A DNA stretch of 46,538 bases from Janthinobacterium sp. GW458P. GTDB taxonomy: Bacteria > Pseudomonadota > Gammaproteobacteria > Burkholderiales > Burkholderiaceae_D. Under the pieces are notes generated by a model. That model was not told the DNA's origin. It saw only the letters and a program-made list of their open reading frames with translations, and did not search any database. The stretch spans positions 1-46,538 of the forward strand of contig NZ_NEGZ01000044.1 of the NCBI RefSeq assembly GCF_002127585.1, written 5' to 3'. This document shows positions 1 to 9,351 of this stretch, one piece after another; within the stretch, counting starts at the first letter, position 1; each line of letters opens with the position of its first letter. Made by a program: the position numbers and the translations under genes.

Positions 1-2
1 AG

Positions 3-227
3 GCGGGCGGCCTGCCGGCCAAGCGCCTGACCAAGCTGACCATCGCGCCGACGATCTCGGCCGGTCCCGGCCTGTGGTCGCGTCCTGAACTGCGCGCTTT
101 CGTGACCTATGGCAAATGGAACGATGCGGCCACCGCCTCGGTCAACGCGTCGAACAACTCCGGTCCCGTGTACAACAACAATACCAGCGGCACGTCGTAC
201 GGTTTCCAGGTGGAAACCTGGTTCTAA
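3..227 (+). CDS. Carbohydrate porin, LamB/maltoporin-like, C-terminal part
   Basis: Only the last 74 residues of an outer-membrane sugar porin are in the window; the gene begins upstream of base 1. The reading frame starts at base 3 and ends in ETWF, a terminal aromatic residue typical of outer-membrane beta-barrels. It is very similar over its whole visible length to the C-terminus of the porin at 6032-7267 (shared stretches include WSRPELRAFVTYGKWNDAAT), so the two are paralogues. LamB-family porins form trimeric channels for sugar diffusion into the periplasm. Its position just upstream of a GtsABCD-like importer on the same strand suggests it feeds that system, although a terminator-like hairpin lies between. 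Substrate cannot be read from the sequence. Confidence 0.85.
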   Translation, partial: AGGLPAKRLTKLTIAPTISAGPGLWSRPELRAFVTYGKWNDAATASVNASNNSGPVYNNNTSGTSYGFQVETWF

Positions 228-386
228 ACACCGACCCGAACCTGCTGCGCGGCGCGCTGTGCGGCCTGCGATGCTCACCGGCTCGGCGCCCCGCGTTCTA
301 GCAAGGCTGCGCTTGCCGGACGCACATGAGTGCCGCGCGCGACGGTTTTGTTCAGTGTTGATGTTTGTAAATGCAGATCAACCTGG

Positions 387-410
387 CGCATCCTTCGCGG
401 ATGCGTTTTT
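387..410 (+). terminator. Rho-independent terminator-like hairpin after porin
   Basis: Arms CGCATCC (387-393) and GGATGCG (399-405) enclose the loop TTCGC and are followed directly by five T residues (406-410). It lies about 160 bases after the porin stop, so it would end a porin transcript with a long 3' tail or act on another upstream transcript. Confidence 0.7.
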
Positions 411-425
411 GGCGCCGTCCCGTGA

Positions 426-431
426 TATAAA
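426..431 (+). promoter_or_regulatory. Possible -10 box for the gts-like operon
   Basis: TATAAA sits about 165 bases upstream of the binding-protein start and after the hairpin terminator. No good -35 hexamer lies 16-18 bases upstream, so an activator-dependent promoter is one reading. The assignment is weak. Confidence 0.25.
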
Positions 432-595
432 TGCAATGTAGTCATGTCATGGATCGCGGCGCCGTCTTTACACCAAGATGATGCCCGTTTGCAAGCGGGT
501 CTGAGCACAAGAGCGCCGGCACAGGCGCACTATTACCTTTTTCGGCCCCGTATGCCGAAGCCCCCTAAAAGCTTGATCAAAAAAGGAATGTGGAG

Positions 596-1849
596 ATGAA
601 ACTGAAATTCAAGATTACCCAACTGGCCGCATTGACCACCCTGGCGTTTGCCGGCAGCGCGTTTGCGACCGACGTGGAAGTGTTGCACTACTGGACCTCC
701 GGCGGCGAAGCGAAGTCCGTGGGCCAGTTGCAGCAAATCGTGAAGGAAAGCGGCTTCGGCTGGAAAGACTTCGCCGTGGCCGGCGGCGCTGGCGAAAACG
801 CCGCGACCGCGCTGAAGACCCGCGTCATTTCCGGCAATCCGCCAACGGCCGCCCAGATCAAGGGCCCGTCGATCCAGGAATGGGGCGCCGAAGGCGTGCT
901 GGCCAATATCGATGATGCCGCCATTCCAGGAAAATGGGATGCCGTGCTGCCGAAAGTCGTCGCCGACATCATGAAGTACAAGGGCCACTACGTCGCCGCC
1001 CCCGTCAACGTCCACCGCGTCAACTGGATGTGGGTCAACCCTGAAGTGCTGAAAAAAGCCGGCGTGGCCACCACCCCGACCACCTGGGATGCGTTCTTCG
1101 ACGCGGCCGAGAAGATCAAGAAATCGGGCGGCATCGCCATCGCCCACGGCGGCCAGCCTTGGCAGGACGCCACCGTGTTTGAATCGGTCGCGCTGGGCGT
1201 GGGCGGCACGGAATTCTACAAGAAGGCCATCCTCAAGCTGGACCAGAAGGAATTGACCGGTCCGACCATGCTCAAGGTGTTCGACACCCTGGGCAAGGTG
1301 AAGACCTACATCGACAAGGATGCGGCCGGCCGCGACTGGAACCTGGCCACCGCCATGGTCATCAACAACAAGGCCGGCTTCCAGTTCATGGGCGACTGGG
1401 CCAAGGGCGAGTTCACCGCCGCCGGCAAGGTGCCGGGCAAGGACTACCTGTGCGTGGCCGCGCCGGGCACGGACAAGGCCTACACCTTCAACATCGATTC
1501 GTTTGCCATGTTCACGCAAAAGGATGCGAATGCGAAGAAAGGGCAGATCGCCCTGGCCAACGCCATCATGAATCCGAAGTTCCAGTCGATCTTCAACCTG
1601 AACAAGGGTTCCATCCCCGTGCGTTCCGGCGTATCGAAGGACAAGTTCGACGCTTGCGCCCTGAAATCGATGGAAGACATGGACGCCACCAACAAGAACG
1701 GCGGCCTGGTGCCATCGTTTGCGCACGGCATGGCGCTGCCATCGGCCACGCAAGGCGCCGTGACCGACGTCATCGCCAAGTTCATGAATACCAACATGAG
1801 CTCGAAAGACGCGGTTGCCGCCCTGGCCAAAGCGGCAAAAGTGAAGTAA
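596..1849 (+). CDS. gtsA: ABC sugar transporter substrate-binding protein (glucose-type, GtsA-like)
   Basis: Periplasmic family 1 sugar-binding protein of 417 residues that captures a monosaccharide, probably glucose or mannose, for the downstream permeases. ATG 596 is chosen over GTG 590 because AAGGA at 583-587 is eight bases upstream of the ATG. Residues 1-24 form a signal peptide ending AFA, and the mature protein begins TDVEVLHYWTSGGEAKS, a pattern I recognise from Pseudomonas GtsA. Other family stretches are VAGGAGENA, GNPPTAAQIKG and FMGDWAKGEF. It is the first gene of binding protein, permease, permease, ATPase on one strand. A clear paralogue without transport partners is at 11996-13324. 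The glucose specificity is inferred from resemblance, not demonstrated. Confidence 0.9.
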   Translation: MKLKFKITQLAALTTLAFAGSAFATDVEVLHYWTSGGEAKSVGQLQQIVKESGFGWKDFAVAGGAGENAATALKTRVISGNPPTAAQIKGPSIQEWGAEGVLANIDDAAIPGKWDAVLPKVVADIMKYKGHYVAAPVNVHRVNWMWVNPEVLKKAGVATTPTTWDAFFDAAEKIKKSGGIAIAHGGQPWQDATVFESVALGVGGTEFYKKAILKLDQKELTGPTMLKVFDTLGKVKTYIDKDAAGRDWNLATAMVINNKAGFQFMGDWAKGEFTAAGKVPGKDYLCVAAPGTDKAYTFNIDSFAMFTQKDANAKKGQIALANAIMNPKFQSIFNLNKGSIPVRSGVSKDKFDACALKSMEDMDATNKNGGLVPSFAHGMALPSATQGAVTDVIAKFMNTNMSSKDAVAALAKAAKVK

Positions 1850-1857
1850 TCACGACA

Positions 1858-1879
1858 GCGCCGGCACTCCCGCCGGCGC
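1858..1879 (+). other. Intercistronic hairpin 1, binding protein/permease gap
   Basis: Perfect inverted repeat GCGCCGGC, loop ACTCCC, GCCGGCGC, starting nine bases after the gtsA-like stop codon. No T-run follows, so it is more likely an mRNA 3'-end stabiliser or partial attenuator than a full terminator. Confidence 0.7.
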
Positions 1880-1902
1880 GTTCTGCATCGCATGCATCGC
1901 AG

Positions 1903-1935
1903 GCGCGCGCCCTGGCTGTCGCCCAGGGGCGCGCC
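1903..1935 (+). other. Intercistronic hairpin 2, binding protein/permease gap
   Basis: Near-perfect inverted repeat: GCGCGCCCTGG (1905-1915) pairs with CCAGGGGCGCGC (1923-1934) with a single extra G, around the short loop CTGTCGC. With the hairpin at 1858-1879 it makes a tandem GC-rich structure in the 115-base gap. No T-run follows. Confidence 0.6.
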
Positions 1936-1964
1936 ACACGCAGTTTTACTTCTACGGCTGTCCT

Positions 1965-2849
1965 ATGTCCATACGCAAGCAATTCGACCGATGGATACCG
2001 CAGATGGTGCTGGGCCCCACGCTCATCGCCAGCCTGGTATTCGTCTATGGTTTTATCTTTTTGACCGGTTGGCTGTCGCTGACCGAATCGCGGCTGATGC
2101 CGAACTACGAGTTCGCCGGCCTGGTGCAATACGTCGAGCTGTTCGACAACGAGCGCTGGTGGACCTCGCTCAAGAACCTCGGCATCTTCGGCGTCCTGTT
2201 CATCGCTTGCAGCATCGCCATCGGCCTGTTCCTGGCCATCCTGCTGGACCAGAAAATCCGCGCCGAAGGCGCGCTGCGCGCCATCTACCTGTATCCGATG
2301 GCGCTGTCCTTCATCGTCACCGGCACGGCCTGGAAATGGATGCTCAACCCCAGTCTGGGCCTGGAAAAAGTCATGCACGACTGGGGCTGGACCTCGTTCA
2401 CCTTCGACTGGCTGGTGAACTCCGACATGGCCATCTACACGGTGGTGATCGCCGGCGTCTGGCAGTCGTCCGGCTTCGTCATGGCCCTGTTCCTGGCCGG
2501 CCTGCGCGGCATCGATGATGAAATCATCAAGGCGGCGCAAGTCGATGGCGCGTCCCTGCCGACGATCTACTGGCGCATCGTGATTCCCGCCATGCGTCCC
2601 GTGTTCTTCAGCGTGCTGCTGATCCTGGCGCACATCGCCATCAAGAGCTTCGACCTGGTCATCGCATTGACGGCTGGCGGACCTGGCAACTCGTCGTCCG
2701 TGCCGGCCATCTTCATGTACCAGTTTTCCTTCACCCGCGGCCAGCTGGGCCTGGGCTCGGCATCGGCAATGATGATGCTGGCCACCATCGTGGCCGTGCT
2801 CGTGCCGCTGATGTACCTGGAAACGCGCAGCGCAAAGGCGATGAGATGA
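1965..2849 (+). CDS. gtsB: ABC sugar transporter permease, MalF-type (GtsB-like)
   Basis: Inner-membrane permease of 294 residues with about six hydrophobic segments; the first starts near residue 15 (VLGPTLIASLVFVYGF). The cytoplasmic EAA loop that contacts the ATPase is visible as DEIIKAAQVDGAS followed by IVIPAMRP in the last third. It pairs with the next gene to form the heterodimeric channel of a CUT1-type sugar importer. The ATG at 1965 has no clear Shine-Dalgarno sequence. The stop overlaps the next start by four bases (ATGA at 2846-2849), which indicates translational coupling. The 115-base gap from the binding-protein gene holds two hairpins, which probably lower permease expression relative to the binding protein. 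Confidence 0.9.
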   Translation: MSIRKQFDRWIPQMVLGPTLIASLVFVYGFIFLTGWLSLTESRLMPNYEFAGLVQYVELFDNERWWTSLKNLGIFGVLFIACSIAIGLFLAILLDQKIRAEGALRAIYLYPMALSFIVTGTAWKWMLNPSLGLEKVMHDWGWTSFTFDWLVNSDMAIYTVVIAGVWQSSGFVMALFLAGLRGIDDEIIKAAQVDGASLPTIYWRIVIPAMRPVFFSVLLILAHIAIKSFDLVIALTAGGPGNSSSVPAIFMYQFSFTRGQLGLGSASAMMMLATIVAVLVPLMYLETRSAKAMR

Positions 2850-3721
2850 CACACACTCCTACACGTAACAACAAACTCACCCTGGGGCGGGTGGTGCTGT
2901 ACCTGCTGCTGATCCTGTTCGCGGTGTACTACATCGTGCCCCTGTACGTGACCTTGTCGACGTCGTTCAAGTCGCTCGACGAGATTCGCAGCGGCAACCT
3001 GCTGGCACTGCCGCACGTGTGGCAGTTCGATTCCTGGGCCAAGGCCTGGTCCTCGGCCTGCACGGGCGTCACCTGCGACGGCATGCAGCCGTTCTTCTGG
3101 AACTCGATCAAGATGGTGATTCCCGCCGTGCTGATCTCGACCTTCCTGGGCGCCTTCAACGGCTATGTGTTCGCGCACTGGCGCTTCCGCGGCTCGGAAA
3201 TCCTGTTCGCCGCCTTGCTGGTGGGCTGTTTCATCCCGTTCCAGGTGGTGATCCTGCCGATGGCGCGTTTGCTGGGCGAATTCGGCCTGGCCAACACCAC
3301 CACGGGCCTGGTCTTCGTCCACGTGGTGTACGGCACGGCGTTCACGACCTTGTTCTTCCGCAACTACTATATCGGCGTGCCGGAAGAGCTGATCAAGGCG
3401 GCGCGCATCGACGGCGCCGGCTTTTTCCTGATCTTCCGCAAGATCGTGCTGCCGATTTCGGGTCCGATTTTCGTCGTCTGCATCATCTGGCAGTTCACGC
3501 AGATCTGGAACGACTTCCTGTTCGGGATTGTGTTTGCCAGCGGCGATTCGCAGCCGATCACGGTGGGCTTGAACAACCTGGTCAACACGTCCACGGGCGT
3601 GAAGGAATACAACGTCAACATGGCCGCCGCGGTGATTGCCGCGCTGCCGACCCTGCTGGTCTACCTGGTCGCAGGCCGTTATTTTGTGCGCGGCCTGACC
3701 GCAGGCGCAGTCAAAGGTTAA
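2846..3721 (+). CDS. gtsC: ABC sugar transporter permease, MalG-type (GtsC-like)
   Basis: Second inner-membrane permease of the importer, 291 residues. The N-terminal segment VVLYLLLILFAVYYIVPLYV is followed by the periplasmic loop and four to five more membrane helices. The EAA loop reads EELIKAARIDGAG with IVLPISGP behind it, as expected for a MalG-type partner. The C-terminus RGLTAGAVKG is typical of this subgroup. A small CTGVTCDG insertion around residue 75 is a feature I associate with GtsC-like permeases. It starts inside the stop of the preceding permease gene and is followed nine bases later by the ATPase gene. Confidence 0.9.
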   Translation: MTHTPTRNNKLTLGRVVLYLLLILFAVYYIVPLYVTLSTSFKSLDEIRSGNLLALPHVWQFDSWAKAWSSACTGVTCDGMQPFFWNSIKMVIPAVLISTFLGAFNGYVFAHWRFRGSEILFAALLVGCFIPFQVVILPMARLLGEFGLANTTTGLVFVHVVYGTAFTTLFFRNYYIGVPEELIKAARIDGAGFFLIFRKIVLPISGPIFVVCIIWQFTQIWNDFLFGIVFASGDSQPITVGLNNLVNTSTGVKEYNVNMAAAVIAALPTLLVYLVAGRYFVRGLTAGAVKG

Positions 3722-3730
3722 GGAAAGAAT

Positions 3731-4840
<1,110 letters not shown>

Positions 4841-4861
4841 GCGCTGCTGCCCCAGAGAAAG

Positions 4862-4900
4862 CGGCCCGCTTGTCCAGTGACAGGCGGGCCGTTGTCGTTT
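4862..4900 (+). terminator. Strong, probably bidirectional terminator
   Basis: Arms CGGCCCGC-T-TGTC (4862-4874) and GACA-G-GCGGGCCG (4879-4891) form a 13-pair stem including one wobble pair around CAGT, followed by TTGTCGTTT on the plus strand. In the other direction the tail is CTTTCTCT. It sits between the convergent gtsD-like gene and the ParB-like gene and can end both transcripts. Confidence 0.85.
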
Positions 4901-4909
4901 GCGCCGCGC

Positions 4910-5932
4910 TTAGTGCGCCAGCGATTTTCTGTACGCGATGGCGTAGCTCAGCTTGCCTTTGTCCTGCGTCAATTCTTCCAGCGTTGCGCGGTCGACCTTG
5001 TCCAGCGCGCCCAGCTCCGCCGCGCGCTTGCCGCCGCTGACGATGTCGCCGGGCCGCAGCGCCGCCATTGCCTGCGCCGCTTGCAAGATGGCGTTGGCGT
5101 ACGCCGCGCGGTCCAGCAGGTCGGTGTGCGCCAGGTCCGGCGCCGGCTTGCCGCGCAGCCAGTCGGCCCAGTAAAACTCGAGAAATTCCGTGGCGTGCCC
5201 GGGCGGCTCATAGCCCACGTCGCGCGTGAAGTAGACGAGCGAGCGGTAGGGGTCGTCGCCCAGGAATTTGAGGCCGATGGCGGACGGCAGCTGCTGCGGC
5301 GTGATGGCCTGGTTGCGGCCGTTCTTCAGCCACACCTTGTTTTGCGCGCGCATGCGGGTCCAGAAGGCCGCCTCGTCCAGGGCGCTGAAATTGTCGCTGA
5401 CCTTGACCCAGACTTTCAGCTGCGCGTTGCGCCCGCCGTCGGCATCGCGGAAGGTGGAAAACGTGTGATGGCCGTCCGTCAGGTACACGGTGCCGCGCGG
5501 GCCGATGACGACGGTCTTCATGTCGTCGGGACGGCTGCCGACGGCCGCCTTGCAGCGGTAGCCGGCCGGTGGCGCGCTCAGGGTGGCGCCGGCCACGCTG
5601 GCCGTGCCGGACAGGACGTCGCCCTGGCCATTGGCTTCGCACAGGTCGGCGAATTTCTTCGGTTTGGCGATGTCGGCGATGTGCTTTTCTTCGGCCGCAT
5701 AGCGCCCCAGCTTGTAGTACACCTGGTCGTAGCCGATGGCCGGCTGGGTGGGATGCAGTTCATCGAGGCTCACCTGCAGGATGCGCGGCTGGGCGGCGCT
5801 GCCTACCACGGTGGCCATCAGCGCCTGCTGGCGCGCGCTGAGGGCGGGCGCGACGGCGGCATCCCGCGCCCAGGCCATGCTGGCAAAAGACAGGGCCAGC
5901 GCGGCGGCGACCCGTGGAAATGCGGCGTGCAT
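4910..5932 (-). CDS. Secreted ParB/Srx-fold (ParB-like nuclease family) protein
   Basis: Protein of 340 residues. I place the start at 5932 because GGAGGT lies three bases upstream and a signal peptide (MHAAFPRVAAALALSFASMAWA) begins there; a longer frame to 5989 has no such support. The mature region has VSLDELHPTQPAIGY (54-68) and TDGHHTFST (152-160), resembling the ParB/Srx-fold family of putative ParB-like nucleases, in which the DGHH segment is the most conserved part. It is not a chromosome-partition ParB: it has no helix-turn-helix and appears to be exported. It lies 99 bases after the porin gene on the same strand and may be the last gene of that sugar operon. Its substrate and activity are unknown. 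Confidence 0.75.
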   Translation of the reverse strand: MHAAFPRVAAALALSFASMAWARDAAVAPALSARQQALMATVVGSAAQPRILQVSLDELHPTQPAIGYDQVYYKLGRYAAEEKHIADIAKPKKFADLCEANGQGDVLSGTASVAGATLSAPPAGYRCKAAVGSRPDDMKTVVIGPRGTVYLTDGHHTFSTFRDADGGRNAQLKVWVKVSDNFSALDEAAFWTRMRAQNKVWLKNGRNQAITPQQLPSAIGLKFLGDDPYRSLVYFTRDVGYEPPGHATEFLEFYWADWLRGKPAPDLAHTDLLDRAAYANAILQAAQAMAALRPGDIVSGGKRAAELGALDKVDRATLEELTQDKGKLSYAIAYRKSLAH

Positions 5933-6031
5933 GCGACCTCCGAAATGAGCGGTATGGCATGCAGCATAGCGCGGCACGCGATTTTGCACAGTCCCGCAGG
6001 CGCATGCACTGCGCTATATCAAGGCAGTTTC

Positions 6032-7267
6032 TTAAAACCACGTCTCCACTTGCAGGCCGAACGAGGTGCCGCTGGTGCCGTTGCCGTACACGGGACCGGA
6101 CTCGTTGGCCTTGTTGACGGCGGCCGTGGCGGCGTCGTTCCATTTGCCGTAGGTGACGAAGGCGCGCAGCTCCGGGCGCGACCAGTAGCCCTTGCCCGCC
6201 GTCAGGGTGGGCGCGAAGGTCAGCTTGGTCAGGCGCTGCGCGGCGCCGCCCGTGGGCGAGGTCACGCGGTCCGTGCCCAGCTCGAACTGCAGCTTGAAGT
6301 TGTCGTTGACGGCATACACGGGGCGCACGCCCAGGCTGGTCCAGGTCGAGCTGCCGCCCGAGACGTCGGACTTGTCGCGCTGTACGATGGCCACCATTTC
6401 CGCGCTCCACTCGGGCGTCGGCTGTATCCACAGCGAATTGAAGATGCGCAAGCGAGTCACGTCGCTGCCGTTGCGGATCGAGCCCGTGGTGCCCATGCGG
6501 TCGCAGCACTGGCCGCCGGCGCCCGTGCCAGGCCCCACGCCGTACTGGATGCCGAAGGTATTGGCGCCGCCCCATACTTTATCCTGCTTGTGCAGCACGG
6601 TGGCCTGCCAGCCGCTGTGCGAGGTGCTGTCCTTCTTGTCGGGCGTGATGAGGGTGGTCAGCACTTCCAGCGTGCCGTCCTGGTTGACGGGGATGCCCTG
6701 GTAGACGAGGTTTTGCCGGATGGCCGAGTTGCCGGGCTTGTCGTTATCCTTGAAGAAACCATAGCTGATGCGGCCCGGTCCCAGCTTGTACTGGTCGATG
6801 CCGCCGCCCGTGCCGTTCATATTGATATATTGCAAGTCGAGCATGTGGATGTCGGGACGCATGTAGTAGCGCTTGCCGATCCAGGCCGTGCCGCCGTTGA
6901 GCGTGGGTATGTTTTTCGCTTCCACGTACATCTTCGACATGCTCAGGTCCGAATCGCTGACGGCGGAGCTGGGCGTGTAGGCGGCCACCATGACGTGGCC
7001 GACGAAGCTGACGCCATTGGGCGACTTGGCCATTTCCTTCTGGTATTCGAATTCGCCATACGTGTCGCATTCGTTGCCGAGCCGGTAGCGCATGGTGTTG
7101 CCGCCCAGGCCGTAGCAGCTTTGCGGACCGCGGCTGTCCGTGCTCGAGCCGAGGCCGGCGCGGAAGTAGCCGTGGTATTCGCCTTCGGCATCGCTGGCGT
7201 GGGCGGCGCCGCCGGCGAGCAGCACGGTGCAGGCCAGGGCCAGCGAAGTCTTGATCGGGTGTTGCAT
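6032..7267 (-). CDS. Carbohydrate porin, LamB/maltoporin-like
   Basis: Outer-membrane beta-barrel porin of 411 residues, the usual length for LamB-family channels. The signal peptide MQHPIKTSLALACTVLLAGG ends near AHA (residue 24), and the mature protein begins with EYHGYFRAGLG, a typical first LamB strand. The C-terminus is QVETWF with the terminal phenylalanine of barrel proteins. AAGGAGA upstream marks the start. It is transcribed after the ATPase gene of the minus-strand ABC system and so probably supplies that importer with sugar across the outer membrane. The C-terminal 73 residues match the truncated porin at 3-227 very closely, showing a duplication flanking the first importer. Confidence 0.9.
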   Translation of the reverse strand: MQHPIKTSLALACTVLLAGGAAHASDAEGEYHGYFRAGLGSSTDSRGPQSCYGLGGNTMRYRLGNECDTYGEFEYQKEMAKSPNGVSFVGHVMVAAYTPSSAVSDSDLSMSKMYVEAKNIPTLNGGTAWIGKRYYMRPDIHMLDLQYINMNGTGGGIDQYKLGPGRISYGFFKDNDKPGNSAIRQNLVYQGIPVNQDGTLEVLTTLITPDKKDSTSHSGWQATVLHKQDKVWGGANTFGIQYGVGPGTGAGGQCCDRMGTTGSIRNGSDVTRLRIFNSLWIQPTPEWSAEMVAIVQRDKSDVSGGSSTWTSLGVRPVYAVNDNFKLQFELGTDRVTSPTGGAAQRLTKLTFAPTLTAGKGYWSRPELRAFVTYGKWNDAATAAVNKANESGPVYGNGTSGTSFGLQVETWF

Positions 7268-7359
7268 ACAATCTCCTTGTCGTTATTGAAATGCGTGCTT
7301 GGGCACGTCGTGCCGGATCGCTGCCGATCCAGTCGGGGCGGCCGCCTGGGCGGGAAGGC

Positions 7360-8493
7360 TCAGGCGGCCAGATTCTGTTTCGATGAAATCAGGTTGCCGG
7401 GCTGGCGCCGCGTGCGCGCCACGCCCTGCGCGTCGAACAGGTGGAAGGCGCTGCTGGCGGCCGAGACCGTGAACGGCTGGCCCAGCGGCACGCGGTTGTT
7501 GCCGTCGCCGCGTATCACCAGTTCCTGGCCGTTGTCCAGGGTCAGGTAGATGAAATTGGCCTCGCCCAGGTGTTCCACCAGGCTGACGACGCCCTGGAAG
7601 CGGGCGCTGCCGCCGCCGTTCTCCAGGATGTGTTCGGCCCGCAGGCCCGCCGTGACGGCATCGCCCGCCCGCAGGCCCGCCGGATCGACGAGGGCCGTGA
7701 TTTCCTGGCCGCTGGCCAGGGCCACGCGCACGCCATCTTCCTCGGCGGCAATGACTTTTCCCTCGAAAAAATTCATCATGGGCGCGCCGATGAAGCCCGC
7801 CACGAAGCGGTTGGCCGGCTGCTGGTACAGTTCCAGCGGCGTGCCCGCCTGCTGGATATGCCCGCCATGCATGACGACGATCTTGTCGCCCAGGGTCATT
7901 GCCTCGACCTGGTCGTGCGTCACATACACGATGGTGGCGTTCAGCTGGCGGTGCAGCTTGGCAATTTCCAGCCGCGTCTGCACGCGCAGGGCAGCGTCGA
8001 GGTTCGACAGCGGCTCGTCGAACAGAAACAGCTGCGGTTCGCGCACGATGGCGCGGCCGATGGCCACCCTCTGGCGCTGGCCGCCCGACAGTTCGCGCGG
8101 CAGGCGTTCGAGCAGGTGGTCGATCTTCAGGATGGCGGCCGCGTGGCGCACGCGCCGGGCGATGTCGTCCTTGCCGGCGCCGGCGATCTTCAGGCCGAAG
8201 GCCATGTTGCGGAACACGCTCATGTGCGGATACAGCGCATAGCTCTGGAAGACCATGGCGATGCCCCGTTCGGCTGGCGCCAGGTCGTTGACGACCTTGC
8301 CGCTGATCGACAGCGTGCCGTGCGAAATGCTTTCCAGGCCGCACAGCATGCGCAGCAAGGTCGATTTGCCGCAGCCGGAAGGGCCGACCAGCACGACGAA
8401 TTCGCCGTCGCGGATGTCGAGGTCGATGCCGGCCAGCACGTTGTTGTGGCCGTCGTAGGATTTGCTCAGTTGTTGCAGGCTTACATGTGCCAT
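7360..8493 (-). CDS. ABC sugar transporter ATP-binding protein (MalK/UgpC-like)
   Basis: ATPase of 377 residues for the minus-strand importer. Walker A is GPSGCGKST (37-45), the signature LSGGQ (135-139), Walker B LFLFDE, and the switch region VTHDQVEAMT. The C-terminal third is the MalK-type regulatory domain. It starts ten bases after the end of the second permease gene and is followed by the porin gene 92 bases later. The near-identical layout of motifs with the gtsD-like ATPase reflects the shared CUT1 family. The transported sugar is not identifiable. Confidence 0.9.
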   Translation of the reverse strand: MAHVSLQQLSKSYDGHNNVLAGIDLDIRDGEFVVLVGPSGCGKSTLLRMLCGLESISHGTLSISGKVVNDLAPAERGIAMVFQSYALYPHMSVFRNMAFGLKIAGAGKDDIARRVRHAAAILKIDHLLERLPRELSGGQRQRVAIGRAIVREPQLFLFDEPLSNLDAALRVQTRLEIAKLHRQLNATIVYVTHDQVEAMTLGDKIVVMHGGHIQQAGTPLELYQQPANRFVAGFIGAPMMNFFEGKVIAAEEDGVRVALASGQEITALVDPAGLRAGDAVTAGLRAEHILENGGGSARFQGVVSLVEHLGEANFIYLTLDNGQELVIRGDGNNRVPLGQPFTVSAASSAFHLFDAQGVARTRRQPGNLISSKQNLAA

Positions 8494-8503
8494 GGTGCAC
8501 CTA

Positions 8504-9343
8504 TTATTTGACCGCGCCGGACGTCAGGCCGCGGATCAGTTGACGAGAGAAAATGACGTACATGACGAGCACGGGAATGACGGCCAGCGACAGCGCCGCC
8601 AGCACGGAGTTCCAGTCCGTCACGTATTGCCCGATGAATTGCTGCACGCCCAGGGTGACGGTCTTGGTGCGGTCCGACGGCGCCAGGATCAGCGGGAACC
8701 ACAGGTCGTTCCAGGCGGGAATCATGGTGAACACGGCCACCGTGGCGATGGCGGGACGGATCAGGGGCAGGATCACCTGGAAGAAGATGGCGAATTCGCC
8801 CACGCCGTCGCAGCGCGCCGCATCCTTCAGTTCGCGCGGCACCTGGCGCACGAATTCGGACAGGATCATCACGGCCAGCGGCAAGCCCTGCGCCGTGTAC
8901 ACGAGCACCAGCGCCGTCAGGGTGTTGATCAGGTCCAGGCGCACCACCAGTTCCAGGATGGACACCGTGCCCAGGCGGATGGGAATCATGATGCCCAGCG
9001 CCAGGTACAGGGTCAGCAGGCGGTTGCCCGTGAACGTGTATTCGGACAGTGCCCAGGCCGCCATGGCGCCGAACAGCACGATCAGCAGCAGCGACAGCAG
9101 GGTGACGAACAGGCTGTTGCCGAAATACAGCAGGAAGTCCGAATTGGCCAGCACCTTGTGAAAGCCCACGAGGGAAAAGGTGGCGGGCGTGGGCAGGGCC
9201 AGCGGATTGTCGAAGATGGCGGCCCGCGTCTTGACCGAGTTGATCAGGATCAAGACGATGGGGAACAGGGCGATGATGGTGTAGCCGGCCAGGATCACGT
9301 GCACGGCGGCGCGGCCCAGGGGGCGGGTGGAAACGTTGCGCAT
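8504..9343 (-). CDS. ABC sugar transporter permease, MalG-type
   Basis: Inner-membrane permease of 279 residues. I take the ATG at 9343 (MRNVSTRPLGRAAVHVILAG); the longer open frame upstream overlaps the preceding permease in another frame and is not coding. About six hydrophobic segments are visible, the first being VILAGYTIIALFPIVLILI. The EAA loop reads RELKDAARCDGVGEF followed by VILPLIRP. The C-terminus RGLTSGAVK matches the end of the gtsC-like permease. It starts eight bases after the stop of the MalF-type permease gene and precedes the ATPase gene, forming the usual CUT1 order. Confidence 0.88.
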   Translation of the reverse strand: MRNVSTRPLGRAAVHVILAGYTIIALFPIVLILINSVKTRAAIFDNPLALPTPATFSLVGFHKVLANSDFLLYFGNSLFVTLLSLLLIVLFGAMAAWALSEYTFTGNRLLTLYLALGIMIPIRLGTVSILELVVRLDLINTLTALVLVYTAQGLPLAVMILSEFVRQVPRELKDAARCDGVGEFAIFFQVILPLIRPAIATVAVFTMIPAWNDLWFPLILAPSDRTKTVTLGVQQFIGQYVTDWNSVLAALSLAVIPVLVMYVIFSRQLIRGLTSGAVK

Positions 9344-9351
9344 GGCGGCCC

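Larger units (their letters stand above)
228..595. other. Intergenic region between porin and gts-like operon
   Basis: These 368 bases hold no convincing gene. They contain a rho-independent terminator-like hairpin at 387-410, a possible -10 box TATAAA at 426-431 without a good -35 partner, and a small hairpin (TTCGGC/GCCGAA arms, 541-559 region) in the leader just before the binding-protein gene. Short open frames here lack ribosome binding sites and run across the porin end, so they were not called. Confidence 0.6.

Noticed and set aside
4877..7549. Long open frame of 890 codons on the plus strand
   Set aside because: It is antisense to the ParB-like and porin genes, has no ribosome site and no recognisable domain, and its length is explained by the strong GC bias of the genes opposite.
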